A DNA stretch of 64,000 nt from assembly GCF_026914185.1 (NCBI RefSeq), contig NC_070558.1, positions 7,077,501 through 7,141,500 on the forward strand, in the 5' to 3' direction. Shown in pieces: positions 51,038 to 63,021 of this stretch. Numbering within the stretch: the first letter of the stretch is position 1; each line of letters opens with the position of its first letter. The notes beneath the pieces are model-generated. The model had not been told where the DNA came from. It did not search any database and worked only from the letters and a program-made list of their open reading frames with translations. Made by a program: the position numbers and the translations under genes. This DNA comes from Puccinia triticina (Eukaryota; Basidiomycota; Pucciniomycetes; Pucciniales; Pucciniaceae).

Positions 51038-51588
51038 ATGGGCCAAATCGATTGTGAGTGGATTTGCCCACCTTCTTTTTTGAGGCAGCGAGATGACTTA
51101 CTGGAGAATTTTTGGATCTCCAGCATCTGAAGGAGCCAGGTGTTAGTCTCTTATCTCCACCTGCGACGCTCAAATATTATAACCGCAAAACGAAGAAATC
51201 ATCGCCGCTGGACGCTTCCCCTGGCGCGCCGGGCCCACCGTTGTGCTCATCTGATCTGGTGGCAAGCTTGGTTGAAGCCTGCCGTGCGACGATCGGATCC
51301 AATGCAACCAACCTTAAGCTTGTACAATCGCCACCGTCTTCGGATGCTGGCTCCCTTGAGGGGGACCCCCCGCTGTTGATTGAGTACCTGAAGTTTGCAG
51401 GGGTTCTGCCTACCGAGAAGACGTTGGCGATTCTGGCGGGCAAAGATATTGACAGCTACCAAATGTTTGCGGACGGATACATGTCGAATGAAGATTTGAA
51501 GGGCTTGGGCCTTACTAAGGGGACTCTGGCGAAGCTCCGCAACAATGTTGGACCGTACCGACGCAGCCTTCGCCGTCAAAGGGAATAG
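51038..51588 (+). CDS. SAM-like domain protein A', copy 2
   Basis: Exon 2 (51140-51588) is nearly the same as that of gene A, with conserved splice acceptor and intact SAM-like end. The His/Pro-rich exon 1 of copy 1 is missing. Instead an ATG at 51038 with a 16-bp exon (MGQID) and GTGAGTGG donor joins in phase, giving about 154 residues. Whether this start is used is not certain. Convergent with gene B'. Confidence 0.5.
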
Positions 51589-52465
51589 TGTATTTGGGTT
51601 TTTTGCTGTCTGTTACTTGATTGGTCTTTCTTGTCCAGTGTTTGGGTTCTCTTTTTCTCGGACTGACAAAAATTTATACAATACACAACTGTTTCCTCTC
51701 TCTCACCAAAAATATATACAATACACGACTGTTTCCTCTCTCTTTTTTCCTACAAAGATAAAAACAGTCCTTCTGCCCTTGCTTGGTTTGCCGATCTCTC
51801 CTCTCTCTTGCTGACCTACAATTACAAATACTGCGCTTGGTTTCCTGATCGATCTCTCCATTTCCTGTCATCACCTTGGTTGAACATTTAGTTTCTTCCT
51901 ACCTGTGAAAATACATATGCAAACATGGTCTGCACTTGATATCGGTGGCTGAATGCACTCTTAGCAAGCAAAATGCCTTGCGCTCTGACCCAAAAGCTCT
52001 CAGCAAGCAAAATAACTCGCCCTCTGAGCCAAAGAATCACAAGGATCGTGCACTAAGCGAAAGAAGTTCATCACTAAGGCACTAAAACTAATCATCTGCC
52101 GATGTACTCTGTGCTTGAGGCCAATGAAGGCTTGCGCGAATGTCTGCTCACACTAGAAATTGCTCAAGCTCTAAGCAAGCAAAATGGCTTGCCCTCAAGC
52201 CAAAGACTCACAAGACCCTTGCGCGCTAAGCGGAAGGAATAGATCACTAACATTTAAGTATATTTTCTGGAGACTAAGTCGATAACACTAAATAGCCTAT
52301 CCTTAATAAGTGTACTTTCCAGGGAGAGAGCAGCGGCAAAATAGCAGAGTTGGAATGTTGGCTTGGCCTAACAACTATGTCAATAACAATACAGAACCTC
52401 TCCTTTAGGGATCTCCGGTAAGGAACTGAGTGAAGTGTGCTACATCTATCTGAAGTGTGCTGCAT

Positions 52466-53212
52466 CTATCTATGGGAATAAACATCTCGTTCAAGTAGAG
52501 CGACCCCCTTGCAAAGTAGGCGGGCAGTCCCAATAGGGAATCGCAAATCAAGTAACGCCTGCTTGGACGCACTTCTGAAAAAGGTCCAATGTATTATGCC
52601 ATGGGCGCTCAATCGGCGTTGGGTTCCAGAATCCTTTGAATGAATGCCGGCGACGTCCAGGAACCTCTCGAAGGGGACGCTTTGCAACTCGGGTGGTTCA
52701 GGGCCAAGTGGGATCCTTGCTTGGTGGGTCGGACCGGCTTGAGGCGACTGGATAACTCAAGTCGATGGGAGAGAAACCACGCGGAGGGCTGTAGCAGTCA
52801 GAGGCCCGCGGATCACTTCAATCTCGTCCGTTGATACTGGCTGACATCCAGCCGGGACGCGTGGGGCAGTCGTGTTGGTTGCCAAGGGAGAGGGCCCCAC
52901 CTCATGAATCTTTGGCGCGGAAGTCTTGGGGGTGGACATTCCTTTGTGACCGTCCTTTGTGACGGCGCGTGTAACACTGCGGCTCCCAGTTGATTGCTGC
53001 GAGTAAATGCTCGTTGTTCTGAACGGCGCCATGGCCCCTGCCTCCCAAAGGGGATGCATTGACCCCGTCGTCGGGGCCAGCTTGAACGGTGTTGGACAGC
53101 CCAGTTGGAAGGCCTTGATTCCCGGAACCGCTGACTGCTGGGTACTTCTGCAATCAGATAATAAAATCAACCAACGATGAATTTGACATCCTGATGTGCC
53201 TGTCAAACCCAA
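52466..53212 (-). pseudogene. SAM-like protein B', copy 2 (nonsense mutation)
   Basis: The frame is open from 53212 through RSTQQSAVPGIKAF.. and MSTPKTSAPKIHEV. It is cut by TGA at 52757-52759 where copy 1 has CGA. Downstream, the SAM-like part (52466-52687) is intact in sequence. The acceptor TTGCAG near 53155 is kept, but the donor seen in copy 1 (AAGTAAGT) is changed to AATGAAGT. Confidence 0.55.
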
Positions 53213-53229
53213 GAGACTTCATTGGAACT

Positions 53230-53775
53230 TATATGCTCCGGGGGTCCTCAAGGCGATAGCGGGACGGCGCTCTCCATCGGCGTCCACTGGGTGAGCTCTT
53301 TTGACGGAATTTCCGTCGGCCGGCATTGACTAGTGGAGGGACAACAGAAGCGAGGGCAGGCATTAGTTAACTACAAAACAAAGTGAATCTAAATTACCGA
53401 AGTAATTAATTGGACTCACATCCGCGGGAGGGTCATTTGGTTCACGCATAATCATCTTAAAGACGACTGCATTCGGAAAATGTCGTAGGCGGCCTCTGCA
53501 AACTTGGAGAACGAGGCGTCGCCGGCAACCTGAATCTTGTTTGCAGCAGTGTAATCCGGATGCCCCGCGGACGGTTGCGATCTTGGTTCCGGGGTCGTAT
53601 TTTCGGAATCCCATTTTCTCTGGCAGGCGGGTGGGTAGGTGGTCGTGGTCGTGGTAGGCGGGCAGAAAGATGTCTGGTGGTGGCGTGCGGGGGGATGGGT
53701 AGTGGCGGCGGTAGCGGGCCAGGGGCTGTGAATGTGATGATGCAGTGCAGTAAGGTTTTCAGGCCCACATGCCAA
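53230..53775 (-). pseudogene. Probable degenerate 5' exons of gene B'
   Basis: Pieces with protein-like composition include ANKIQVAGDASFSKFAEAAYD (53452-53775 frame), MIMREPNDPPAD before a GTGAGT donor, and MPADGNSVKRAHPVDADGE after a CCACTAG acceptor. A frameshift near 53455 separates the first two. No ATG was found for the most upstream piece. Not recognised. Confidence 0.35.
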
Positions 53776-53965
53776 CCTTATTGCTGCCGGGTGTAATGTT
53801 GGGTGGGATTTGCAATGACCGGTGTGGGATCTGCATCACCCTGAAGATCCATAGGCGAGCCAGCCAAATTGGATCCTCGAGCTGGATCTGGATTTTCACA
53901 GATTTATGTCCATAATGAAACAAAAAAATTCGGAATTTTGTCCAAGCTTCTTGAAAAAGACAATA

Positions 53966-54846
53966 CTTGTGGGCAACATAACATCGATGCAAGAAAACAA
54001 GCTATTAAATGTGACTAGCCCTTGCCCCGAATCGATGCGACTCCCGATGGTAAATCAAAATCTCAAACATCATGGCCGAAGTAGCAAAAGATTAACCCAG
54101 GCTGGTTGCGGGCCACGTCGAGGTCATTCATGACACTACATACAGATACATGTATGACGATGAGACTACAAAGTCTGAAAATACCATAAGCATCTGTGAT
54201 CCAAATACTTCGACTCTTTGCCACTGCTGTTTCAGCACACTTGTCCAGACGTCAGACCAAACGAGAACTGCAAATGCAGACCCATCCGCTGTAGCCTCCA
54301 CGCTCCAGTAGCTGGGAAAAGCTCCCGGGCGAGTGTAACCGGCCTCTCTGGAGGTGTTGCGGCCCCGAGGCAACGCTTATGTAGAGCGTATTTAAAGTAA
54401 ACGGATGTGGGTAATATAAGCTGGTATACGAGAATCAGTCAAGGACAAAAGAATTGTATCTGAGACTGATGGTGTAGAGAGCCAAGGATCGTTCTGAGGT
54501 AAGGTTAAGATATGCGGAAGGCGAATCGAATGAAATTGGGAGAAAATGTTGATTGAGATTGGCAGCCAGAGAACAAAAGGATATCGGTGATATGAAAATT
54601 GAACTAGCTAACAAACGGCTTATTTGCGGTTGGTGGGTTTAGCAAAAAAGGGACCGATGAACGATGGTAAGAGTCTGTTAACAACATGATCTGAAAGAAT
54701 TCAAAAATAGAATATCGGAGGCTATCACAGGAGTAGATGTCAGTCAATTGGTAATTATTGTGACAGAAAAACCATAACCGAGTTGATGGAACAAACCGTC
54801 GAAGATGATAACATCCCTCGATCACTGGTACGAATCTTCAGATTCG
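53966..54846. other. No gene seen
   Basis: The 3' flank of the P-loop gene. AT-rich sequence without exons or clear repeats. Confidence 0.35.
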
Positions 54847-57401
54847 TCATCCAGATCGCTGTCCATGCTCGGAGTTGGAGTAGACGCCAGGGCGAATTGA
54901 TTCAATGAAGCGTCTGGTGGCTGGGGTGTTCCCCATGAACTCCCGAATATCTGGGCAGACACTTATTAGCTCTTCCAAGGCGCCGGAAATTTCGGGCGTG
55001 AGACATTTGATGCTGTCCAGGCCATGTAAGATGAGAGATCCGCGTTGAGGAATCGGGGGGAGCGTGTAGTTAGTTCCCGTGGTTTTGAAACTTAAGAGAA
55101 TGAAGAGATATGGAATGCTGTCGTCGAGTTTGACGCCCGCGGATTGCGAATTCCACTCGGGGCCTTCCAGTTTGAAACTAAAAGACTCGTTCTTCACCGT
55201 TACTCCGCAGAACGAGACGTGGTCTTTATCGAGTGTACACTCAGGACTGTCCGGCGCAAGGTAGATGGGGAACATCTGGTCGAATCCCCGTTGATCGGAC
55301 TTGCACTGCACGGCCAGGCCTCGGTACAAGAAACTCATAAAATCGACCTGATATGGTGTATAGGAAATCTGTGTGAAGTGGTTCCAAAAGAGTCGACCTT
55401 CCTTCAAGAGCCGAGCTTGGTGATCGCCATTCATGTCCAGTTTCAAGTCCGCTTCTTTGATTCCAGTTAAGGCCTCCAAGAAGTCCACCAATCGAACCGA
55501 ACAGCCGTATGGAATATGTGTTTGGTTGGTTGTGATAGGGGAAGTCGACATAGCTTGCTGCATTGCCCGCAACAAGATGATTCTAGCAGCCAGTTCCCCA
55601 GAATTTTCGGTGGATATGAGTCCTTCTCGCGTGAACACAGTGAGAGTTTTGATGCAGGAAACAAGCCTGCAATCCTCGCTTGCGAGGTACTGGTTGGCCG
55701 CCATGGACAACGTAAACTGTGACGGGTACTCGCTGATCACTCTGGCGGAAGGTGGTGATAAGTACAAGCACTGAGCCATATGACTCGAGACCAACTCAGA
55801 ATTTATCTTGCCGGCTTTGTGCATCGGTGGCTGGATTGTGCAACCTAGCAAAGCGAAAACGTTACTCTCGGATAGTTCCTGAGATGGGCGTGGCATGGCA
55901 AGTAGCTTGTTGAGGGCCATCTGCTGGACCGTTGTAGCGATTCTGTAGTACGGGATGCCCTTTTTCTCGGCCCCCTCGGCGTAAATCCGGAAAAACGGGG
56001 TTCCGTAACTGAACAGCCTTGGTGGTGATAGCAACTCGTCCCACGTAGTCGGTGGAGAGGGGGGAACCTTGGAGTCAAAGGTGCTAATTGCGTATATCGG
56101 TTCGTATAGCTCCTTGGGGCCGAGCGTAGGTGCGCCGAATTCGGTGCGCAGATTAGGGTAGTAATCCGCCATGGTTAATGATCTGTCTGCTAAGATGGCA
56201 AAGAATCCAAGGTTGGACGGTACCTCGGATAAAACCCGACGAAGCACGTCAAAGTACAGCAAACTCTCAGCTTCCCTCGTTTGTTGGTCGACGAGAGCCC
56301 GTGCCTCATCAAAGGCCAACATCACCTTCAGTTTCGGATTCTTGATAAAGCGTGTACTTCTTTCCAACTTCTCTATTTTTTTCGTCAAGGCGGCAGAAGC
56401 ACTCCATTCGTTCTTGCCCAATTCCTCCATTGTGTGTCCGACCCGACTTGTCAGGTAACCTCCGAATTCATGATTGTAGGTGTACCATTCCAACAGTCGG
56501 TCCTCCTCCTCACGGCCGGCGTATTGACGGGAGAAAAACTCTGCCACCACGTCGAAAATAGCAGCCAGAAGTCGGTAATAATGTGCCACGAGTTCGTATA
56601 CGCTTTTGTGGCAAAGTTGGAATTCGTCCGCGAGCACAGACCTTGGGGGTTCTCCAGTCGACCCCCTTGGGCGAAGGGAGATGTAGACGACACATATACT
56701 TTTCGAAAGTTCCATGAGTAAGCGAGTCTTTCCACACATGCTCGGCCCAACCAAGGCGGTGTATGGGGCGAGATATTTGGTGGAAACCCATTCTTCCGCG
56801 TAGTTGCTGAGAGACTTGAGGATTGGTTTCACAATTATCTCCTTTCTCAGGTATTCATGGCTGTAACCTTCCCTGAGGATTGCGATGTGGTCGCGCAGGT
56901 CTGAGGACGAGGTTGTGACTACCTCCAGCATTTTATTCATGGACATTGGGGATTCTGTGGTAGCTAACATCGGATGTTGATGAAAGAACACAAGCCTGAC
57001 GAACTCTGCTTCCAAGTTGCGATCTAATCTCCAAAAGGAGGCCATGGCGGTGTGGGCAGAAGGTTTTCTGGAAAGGACGTTATGCCACATCGAATCACGG
57101 AAGAGGGGGGTGACTTCAGGAGACAGTTTGCCAAAAGCTACAGCAAGATCATCCAGGTATTGGTTGACCTTGCTCACTGCAAGTCCGAAAAAGTTAGAAA
57201 TGAATTGATGGGCTGCTGGGTGGAAAGCGGGTGATCAATTGAATTGAACATACATGAAGATTCACTGAGTAATCTGGAGACCGAGTTATGGCCGTCCGTG
57301 TCAAGCGGATGTAGTTCTTCGTACCGAGCATCAAGAGTGACGCGCTCCGATGCGATGTGTAGGTCTTCTGGGCTCGTTGGGCCGTCTGGTGATGAGCTCA
57401 T
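54847..57401 (-). CDS. P-loop NTPase with REase-like C-terminal region
   Basis: Exon 1 (57254-57401, ATG at 57401) and exon 2 (54847-57176) join in phase across a 77-bp GT-AG intron, giving about 825 residues. A P-loop ATPase is shown by Walker A GPSMCGKT (about 193-200), followed by VVYISLRP. Walker B KVMLAFDEA lies at about 332-340 and a sensor-like FFAILADRS follows. Near 680-711 the RGLAVQCKSDQRGFDQMFPIYL..DHVSFCGVTVKN segment resembles the restriction-endonuclease-like domain that ends a widespread fungal P-loop family. That family is related to Crinkler-type NTPase-nuclease proteins. The usual Q/E of the x-V-K active site is Thr here, so catalysis is doubtful. No signal peptide. Family link is from memory of motif shape. 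Confidence 0.7.
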
Positions 57402-57788
57402 GGCGGTGTCGTCAGCCGGCGAAGCTGAGATGGTCGACTGAATTGTGATTGTTGTTTGACGCAATGCAGGCCCCGATGGCTCTCTGATCTCGATGGAACC
57501 AGCAAGTCCCGTTGTCGTCGCAGAGGTGATACCGATGTGGTGGCGAGCGAAACAAAGCCCGCGGCACCGCCAATTGGAGGACTTCCCGCCGATCTGGAAA
57601 CCCAGATTTTCCCAGATTGATCCAATATCCGCGGGTTTTGGAGCCTTGGGTCTCAGATATCTCGTGTGATCCGCTGTGCTTAACCAGGTACATATCCCGG
57701 ATTACCTACCGGATGTCCCATGCGGCTAAGGTTGAAGTGCCGCTTCCGTAGAGAATCCCGAAGATTTTCGTAACTTTTCTCCAGGATC
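57402..57788. promoter_or_regulatory. Divergent intergenic region
   Basis: About 390 bp separates the start of the P-loop gene (minus) from the secreted protein (plus) and should hold both promoters. No specific elements were assigned. Confidence 0.4.
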
Positions 57789-58256
57789 ATGAAAGCCCGG
57801 CTTGGGTCATTGGTCATCTTTCTAAGCTTCACCATACTCTATCTGTCGTCGATTTCGGAGGCTTACTTAATAACGACAACGATCAGCCAACTCGACCAAC
57901 TATCCTCCTCAAATTCCAAACAGGACGTGAACAATTTCCACATTTCTACTCCGAAGCTCTTACTCGAACTCATTTTCCCATCCGGCCAGGTGGACGTCGA
58001 CGCAGTGCTGGCATTGATTTCGGCAAGATTATCATACATTCCTTTCTTTAACAAGGTCAAAACAGATCAACTTGGATGCGATTGTCATTCGAGGTCCCAA
58101 CATACCATCGAATCAACTAATTCGTCCTCAAGAAATAACCCTACCGTCAGAAAACTTCGTCAAAGTTTGCCGTCCTTGAAACAACACCTTGTCCGAAGTT
58201 TAACCGGAAGAAGGAACACTGGATCAAGAAGGAAAAATGCTTCTAATAGTCGATGA
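57789..58256 (+). CDS. Small secreted protein, effector candidate
   Basis: A 155-residue single-exon frame with a strong signal peptide (MKARLGSLVIFLSFTILYLSS, likely cut after SEA at about residue 25). The mature protein has a hydrophobic segment (TPKLLLELIFPSGQVDVDAVLALISARL) and one CDC pair. It has a very basic C-terminus (RKLRQSLPSLKQHLVRSLTGRRN) that could carry a nuclear localisation signal. No family known to me. Divergent from the P-loop gene. Confidence 0.6.
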   Translation: MKARLGSLVIFLSFTILYLSSISEAYLITTTISQLDQLSSSNSKQDVNNFHISTPKLLLELIFPSGQVDVDAVLALISARLSYIPFFNKVKTDQLGCDCHSRSQHTIESTNSSSRNNPTVRKLRQSLPSLKQHLVRSLTGRRNTGSRRKNASNSR

Positions 58257-59597
58257 TAAACAAACTCCTGGGACTCTGCCGCTCGCTATCTCCCACAGAA
58301 CCACACGGACTCCCGGTTACAGAACTTTACAAAACGCTGTCGTATCAAATGCAACTTTCTATCCGCTCTTTTAATTCATTTCTCCCTGGGGACGCCGTGC
58401 CAGCAGGATCCTCCGAAGGAGGCACTTATGCCGCGGGTGTAGACAATCAGAAAAATGACATTCTTTTAATCCTCTGTGCTCGATGAGAATGGGCACATGT
58501 GAACCCTCCCAGACATATTAGACCCCCGCGCCCAACTACACCACCACAATTTCTCAGGAAATTTTTGTGGTTCCAACACAGGTCTTGAGCATGCAGCAAC
58601 AAATTTTTTTGGTAAGATCTGGCCTACCCAATGGCGGGTTTGGGTATGCCGGACCTCATGTTGGGATGCCAGATCTCATGTTGGGATTCCAAGTGTCCAA
58701 CCTGACTTGTTGTATCTTCTTACTAAGGGAAGGGTGGGTTTTCCACAAGCCAAATGCTATTCCCGCCAACCATGGGAAGCTACACTACCAGTAACAGTAG
58801 TGTAAAGGAAATGTAACAGAATTGGTGATGTTATGTTACAATAGCAGCAACCATGCTTCTGTTGTGTTTCATTTTTATTCTTATTTTCCTTTTCCTTTTT
58901 TGTCTTACCTCTAGCACCAGGAAAGATAAATTCTCACTGGACTACAGGTGACATCAGCCTAAGTTCACTGAGCTACCCACCAGTTGCACAGTTGGCCACA
59001 TATACAGCCCCCTGTAGGAAACAAAGGGGCCATTGTAGCTTAGTTGTGGTAGTGCCAGAGCTGGAAAAAAGTGACAGCCAATGTTGCTTGATGTCACCTG
59101 ATGTCTGGTGACAATTGATTTTTCCACAAAATTCTAACAAATCTGTTACAATTTTGTCTGTAATTTTAGGGGGGCTAACTTTCTGATCCTTTACAAAAAT
59201 GAATGATGACCAGGGCAGGGTTCAATTGTTGAAATTCTCCACATTTGGGCTCAAGCATACCATTTGATAATGGTAAGTTTCAGTTCTAGGAAATTTTGAG
59301 AGAAATAAATTTGGGAAAATTGAATTTTCATGCCCTATTGTAAAGGCCCTAAGATGTTAAGTGGTGTGAAGTCACATTAGAAAAAATTTCCGTTGGATAA
59401 CAGAAAATCAGTAAATTGCAATTGTTTTTCCCACCAAAGCTCCTACATTCCCACCAGAACTCTCACAGAGGGAAGGACTTTGACAAGTCAGGCTAAATGT
59501 GCTTGTTAATCCCACTGAAAATATTTTATGAATTTATGATTTATGCATGATGCATAAACCAACTTTGAGTACCATACTTCTTGACTGCAAAAGGGGT
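58257..59597. other. No gene recognised
   Basis: Downstream of the secreted protein a 77-codon frame (58253-58486) overlaps its stop and has no motif. The rest is AT-rich sequence with short direct repeats (CTCATGTTGGGAT at 58650-58690). Confidence 0.35.
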
Positions 59598-59810
59598 TGC
59601 ATTGGCTGCAACCCCCTGCAGTGAGGTCAACCAGGGGCAGCCAATATAAAATTGGTCTGGGAGACCAATATTATATCAGTGGGGCCCACCAATACATTAC
59701 AACAAAGGGAAAATGTATTGGTAGGCCCTGCCAATATAATACCCATCTGGGAGACCAATCTTACATTGGTTGCCCCCGGTCAACATTTTGCGGGGGTTGT
59801 CACCAATACA
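59598..59810. mobile_element. Foldback MITE of about 213 bp
   Basis: Left half (from TGCATTGGCTGCAACCCCC) and right half (to GGGGGTTGTCACCAATACA) are imperfect inverted copies around 59703. Inner blocks ATTGGTCTGGGAGACCAAT and CCAATACATT/AATGTATTGG support the fold. No flanking duplication identified. Confidence 0.65.
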
Positions 59811-60547
59811 CCCCCCCTGGCAGTGCTTGAAGAGCAAAGCAACCCCATGGATTGCTCTCTGCAGGAGAGTCTTATGAGTCACCCCCCAATCCTTGGAGTA
59901 GCAGGTTGACTTCTCAAGTGTCAAAATCTCTCAAAAAATCATTAGAAACCAGCCATTAAATTTATTGAAAGTTGGCTTTGTCCAGATTGGAGGCCAGATG
60001 CTTTTGCACATTATCCATGCCTGACAAGCCCTCCAACAGCTTAGCCTGATTTTATGAATCTGTTTTGAAGAACAATGAAGTTGTCTGCACTGGGGCTTTC
60101 CCACAAGGGTCCTGTAGTACTAGTAGCCTTCATAGTTGGAGCAGGGCTGCAGCTTTGGGGCTCACACTGCGAGGTTTTGATATGCCTGTAGCCAAAATGC
60201 CTTGGAGTGGGATATAAATATGTGAGATTGAGACTAGATTCCAATCAAGAAATACTCAAACAATTTAGTAAATGACTAATTAAGACGTCCCTTGAGGAGT
60301 CATGACTAATTAAAACAAATTGGCATTTTTGAAAATAAATAAGTTGATCAAATCACCCAAAGAAAGGTAGTCAACGAAAGTTAGAAATGATACACATGCA
60401 CACCAACAAAAACCCAAGAGCAAAAACAACAAAAATAGAATCTTTCTTGCAAAAAAAGATTCTAAATTATCAATAGAAAGAGCTGAAGCAGAGGGGGACT
60501 TTTGGAGGAAGTTGGAAGAGAGCAGGGCAGGTGAAAGAAACAGGATA
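59811..60547. other. No gene seen
   Basis: AT-rich sequence; the 3' flank of the UNC93-like gene. Confidence 0.4.
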
Positions 60548-63021
60548 TCAAACGGACTGTTTTTCTAATTTAAAAGTAGTTGATGGTTGATGGTTTTGAG
60601 GTACTTTGTGTCTAGGCGGCAGCATTTCATCCTACATACGGCACCCATCCAAGAAGAAGCAGAAAAAAATGAGCGAGCAGGACGAAGAGAGAAGGGATGG
60701 GAGAAGGAAGAAGCAGGACTGACGTTTTTGATCCGGAAGAGAAGTAACGGGATGAGGCAGAACAAGCCTAATGCCAATATGCCCCAGGACGAGATAAAGA
60801 TGGCGTGGTAGGAGGCTTGGTTGGAGTCGATCCTGAAGATCACCGCGGCGCCCGCCGATTGGATCCCTGCGTCACAAATTCATCTCCCAAAAACTTCATG
60901 CCACATTCTTGCTGATTTTTCTGGGGAGAAAACTGGGGCACACCTTTGTAAAATCCGACGAGGGGAGCTAAGTCTCGTGGGTCATCGGCTAACATACCCA
61001 TAATCCAGCTACAAGTCGGGAAACAGCATGCAACGAGCAAGAGCAGTTTGCATCAGTTTTGACATCCCATAACACTCGTCACACAGATAAATGGATGAAA
61101 AGTGGACGAGAGGGACTCAACTATGCGTATGTTTGCCACATCGAATCAGTGACGCCTGAATGGTGGAGAGAAATCAAAACGATCATGGTAGTTAAAATCA
61201 TTGCGGACATTTCCGAGAGCGAAGAAATGGGATGGGAGAGGGGGTGACCACGGACCATAAAAGATGTAGAGCCAGACTCTACCCAAGTAGCCGGAGTCGT
61301 TCCAATCCATCTTAGTAGCCAGCGAGCCGCGTTCGTAGTCTTTCTGGACGTCCCATCCGAAGCCCCAGACGAGGAAGATGACGGCGGTCAGGATGGCCCA
61401 GCCGAGACCCGCCCGCTGTTGCCGCTTAAACGCGCGCTCGTAATCCAGCAGCAGCCCGAATAGCCCCGACCCGAAGATCTGCGACAGCCAGTATAGAAGC
61501 GCATTCAACGACCGCGTTCGCAGATTGAATAGCGCTAGATTGTAGTCGTTGAATTGGTACGTATAGAACCTGTTATCGGGGGTTTTTTTTTTGGTCAAAA
61601 GAAAAAATGTTTAACGATCGGTTTTGGAAGACAAAAACGAGCGAAAGAGAGAAGGGTGGTGGGGTATTGACCAATTGCTGGCCCAGAAAAAGGGGAACAG
61701 GAGCAGGATTGTTGGGTCTTGAGTCAAGGTTCTAAACATAGCGCGGAGTTCGTGTTTCCAGTCCGGATTACGCTCGACGGTGACGAGGGAGCCATCGGTG
61801 CGAGTGATAGAAGAGGGACGGGCGAGGGTGAAGGTGAGGAAGGTGCCGATGAGAGTGATGATCAAGAAGGCGATATAAACCCCATTGGAGACCGGACTAT
61901 CCTATCACGCATCAACAAATCGTTATCGGGAAACCCAAAGATCAGCATCCTCATGTATGCAGGCGTATCCGCCACTCTTCGTTCCTTCCGCCAAGAAGCA
62001 CTCAACTGTTGTATCGTTGTAGTTCTTACCTAGGGCGACCGCTTCACCTAGGACTGCACCTGTTCCAAACCGATCGCGTTTTTTGGGCATAGCGTGTCAG
62101 ACACAGACCGATTGAACAACGTTGATCGGAAACTGACCTAGATTGAAGATGATCCAGAAGGCCGCAATGTATCTTCCTTTGGTGGCCTCGGTGGCATATG
62201 CCAGCATCAGCGAGCCCTGCGCGGTCCATAGCAACCCGGCACAAACACCTAGTAGAGCGCCTGCTGCAATCACAAATCCACTGGGAAAATCACCCTTTTT
62301 TGTCAGATTTCTTTCTGTTTTTCTTCATACTTTTCAAAGAAGTGTCGTGCGCATTAACCGACCTGTTTTGGTTGATGTTGTACGACAGATATGAGCCAAT
62401 GAATAACGTGTACCCGACCGATCTGTTTTCCCAGATTGTTCAGTTCCCCCCCAAAAAAGTATCAAACAACTGAGACGAGCAGTCCAATACCGCAGCAAAG
62501 AAACAAGAAACCACATGTACCCAATTGTTAGAGAAAGCCTGGGGCCTAGCAGGTTTACAAAACTTCCAGACCCAAAAGCGGTCAAGGCAAAGGTCGAATA
62601 CAGGGCAACATTGGCTATACATAATCACAGAGACTTATTGAGTTTTATGCTGCACCCAGAGAGAGAGAGAGAGGGAGCAAGACGAACCATTGTCCGCGGT
62701 GGTTGGGTCTATCTGCCCGCCGCCTCCAAGACCACTCAGCGCATTAAACATTCCTGATTCCAAAGGGAGGCGCAAGCCACGCTCGAGTCAATGACAGTAT
62801 CGAGGAAGGAAGGGGCAAGAAAGGGGGACGTCAGACGAACCAGGACAACAGAAGCAGACCATGGAGATGATGACGACCTGGAGGAACGGCCGGCGGAAGA
62901 GGGCGGCGGGATGGAAGGGAGCGGCGGGTGTGGGGAGGACGACTTCTTCGAGGGGGTCCTGTGGAGCGGCTGGCTCGGGTATGGGCTCGAGGGGCGTCGG
63001 ATCGGTGTCGGCGAGGGCCAT
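60548..63021 (-). CDS. UNC93-like multi-pass membrane protein (MFS superfamily)
   Basis: Twelve exons join in phase to about 488 residues: 62841-63021, 62688-62753, 62521-62614, 62363-62422, 62138-62280, 62007-62059, 61672-61901, 61256-61569, 61122-61155, 60944-61008, 60724-60866 and 60548-60631. Fungal UNC93-like proteins (DUF895) are major-facilitator-fold membrane proteins of unclear substrate. Diagnostic segments include FLQVVIISMVCFCCPGMFNALSGLGGGG, FVNLLGPRLSLTIG, GVCAGLLWTAQGSLMLAYATE and KGRYIAAFWIIFNLGAVLGE. FFWASNWFYTYQFNDYN and LYWLSQIFGSGLFGLLLDYE follow. About ten to twelve hydrophobic segments are visible. Start ATG 63021 begins a Pro-rich cytosolic lead. Introns are 45-110 bp. 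No lesion found. Confidence 0.93.

Larger units (their letters stand above)
50671..53963. mobile_element. SAM-gene TIR element, copy 2
   Basis: A 3293-bp element with 28-bp terminal inverted repeats identical at 25 of 28 positions (starting TTGTCTTTTTC), flanked by TA at 50669-50670 and 53964-53965. It carries gene A' (plus) and gene B' (minus), convergent. TA duplication and TIRs suggest a Tc1/mariner- or pogo-like mobilising enzyme supplied elsewhere. No DDE transposase was seen inside. Confidence 0.75.

Noticed and set aside
38888..53963. The two SAM units as a simple tandem segmental duplication
   Set aside because: Flanks outside each unit differ, a 286-bp unrelated spacer lies between, and each unit has its own TIRs and TA flanks.
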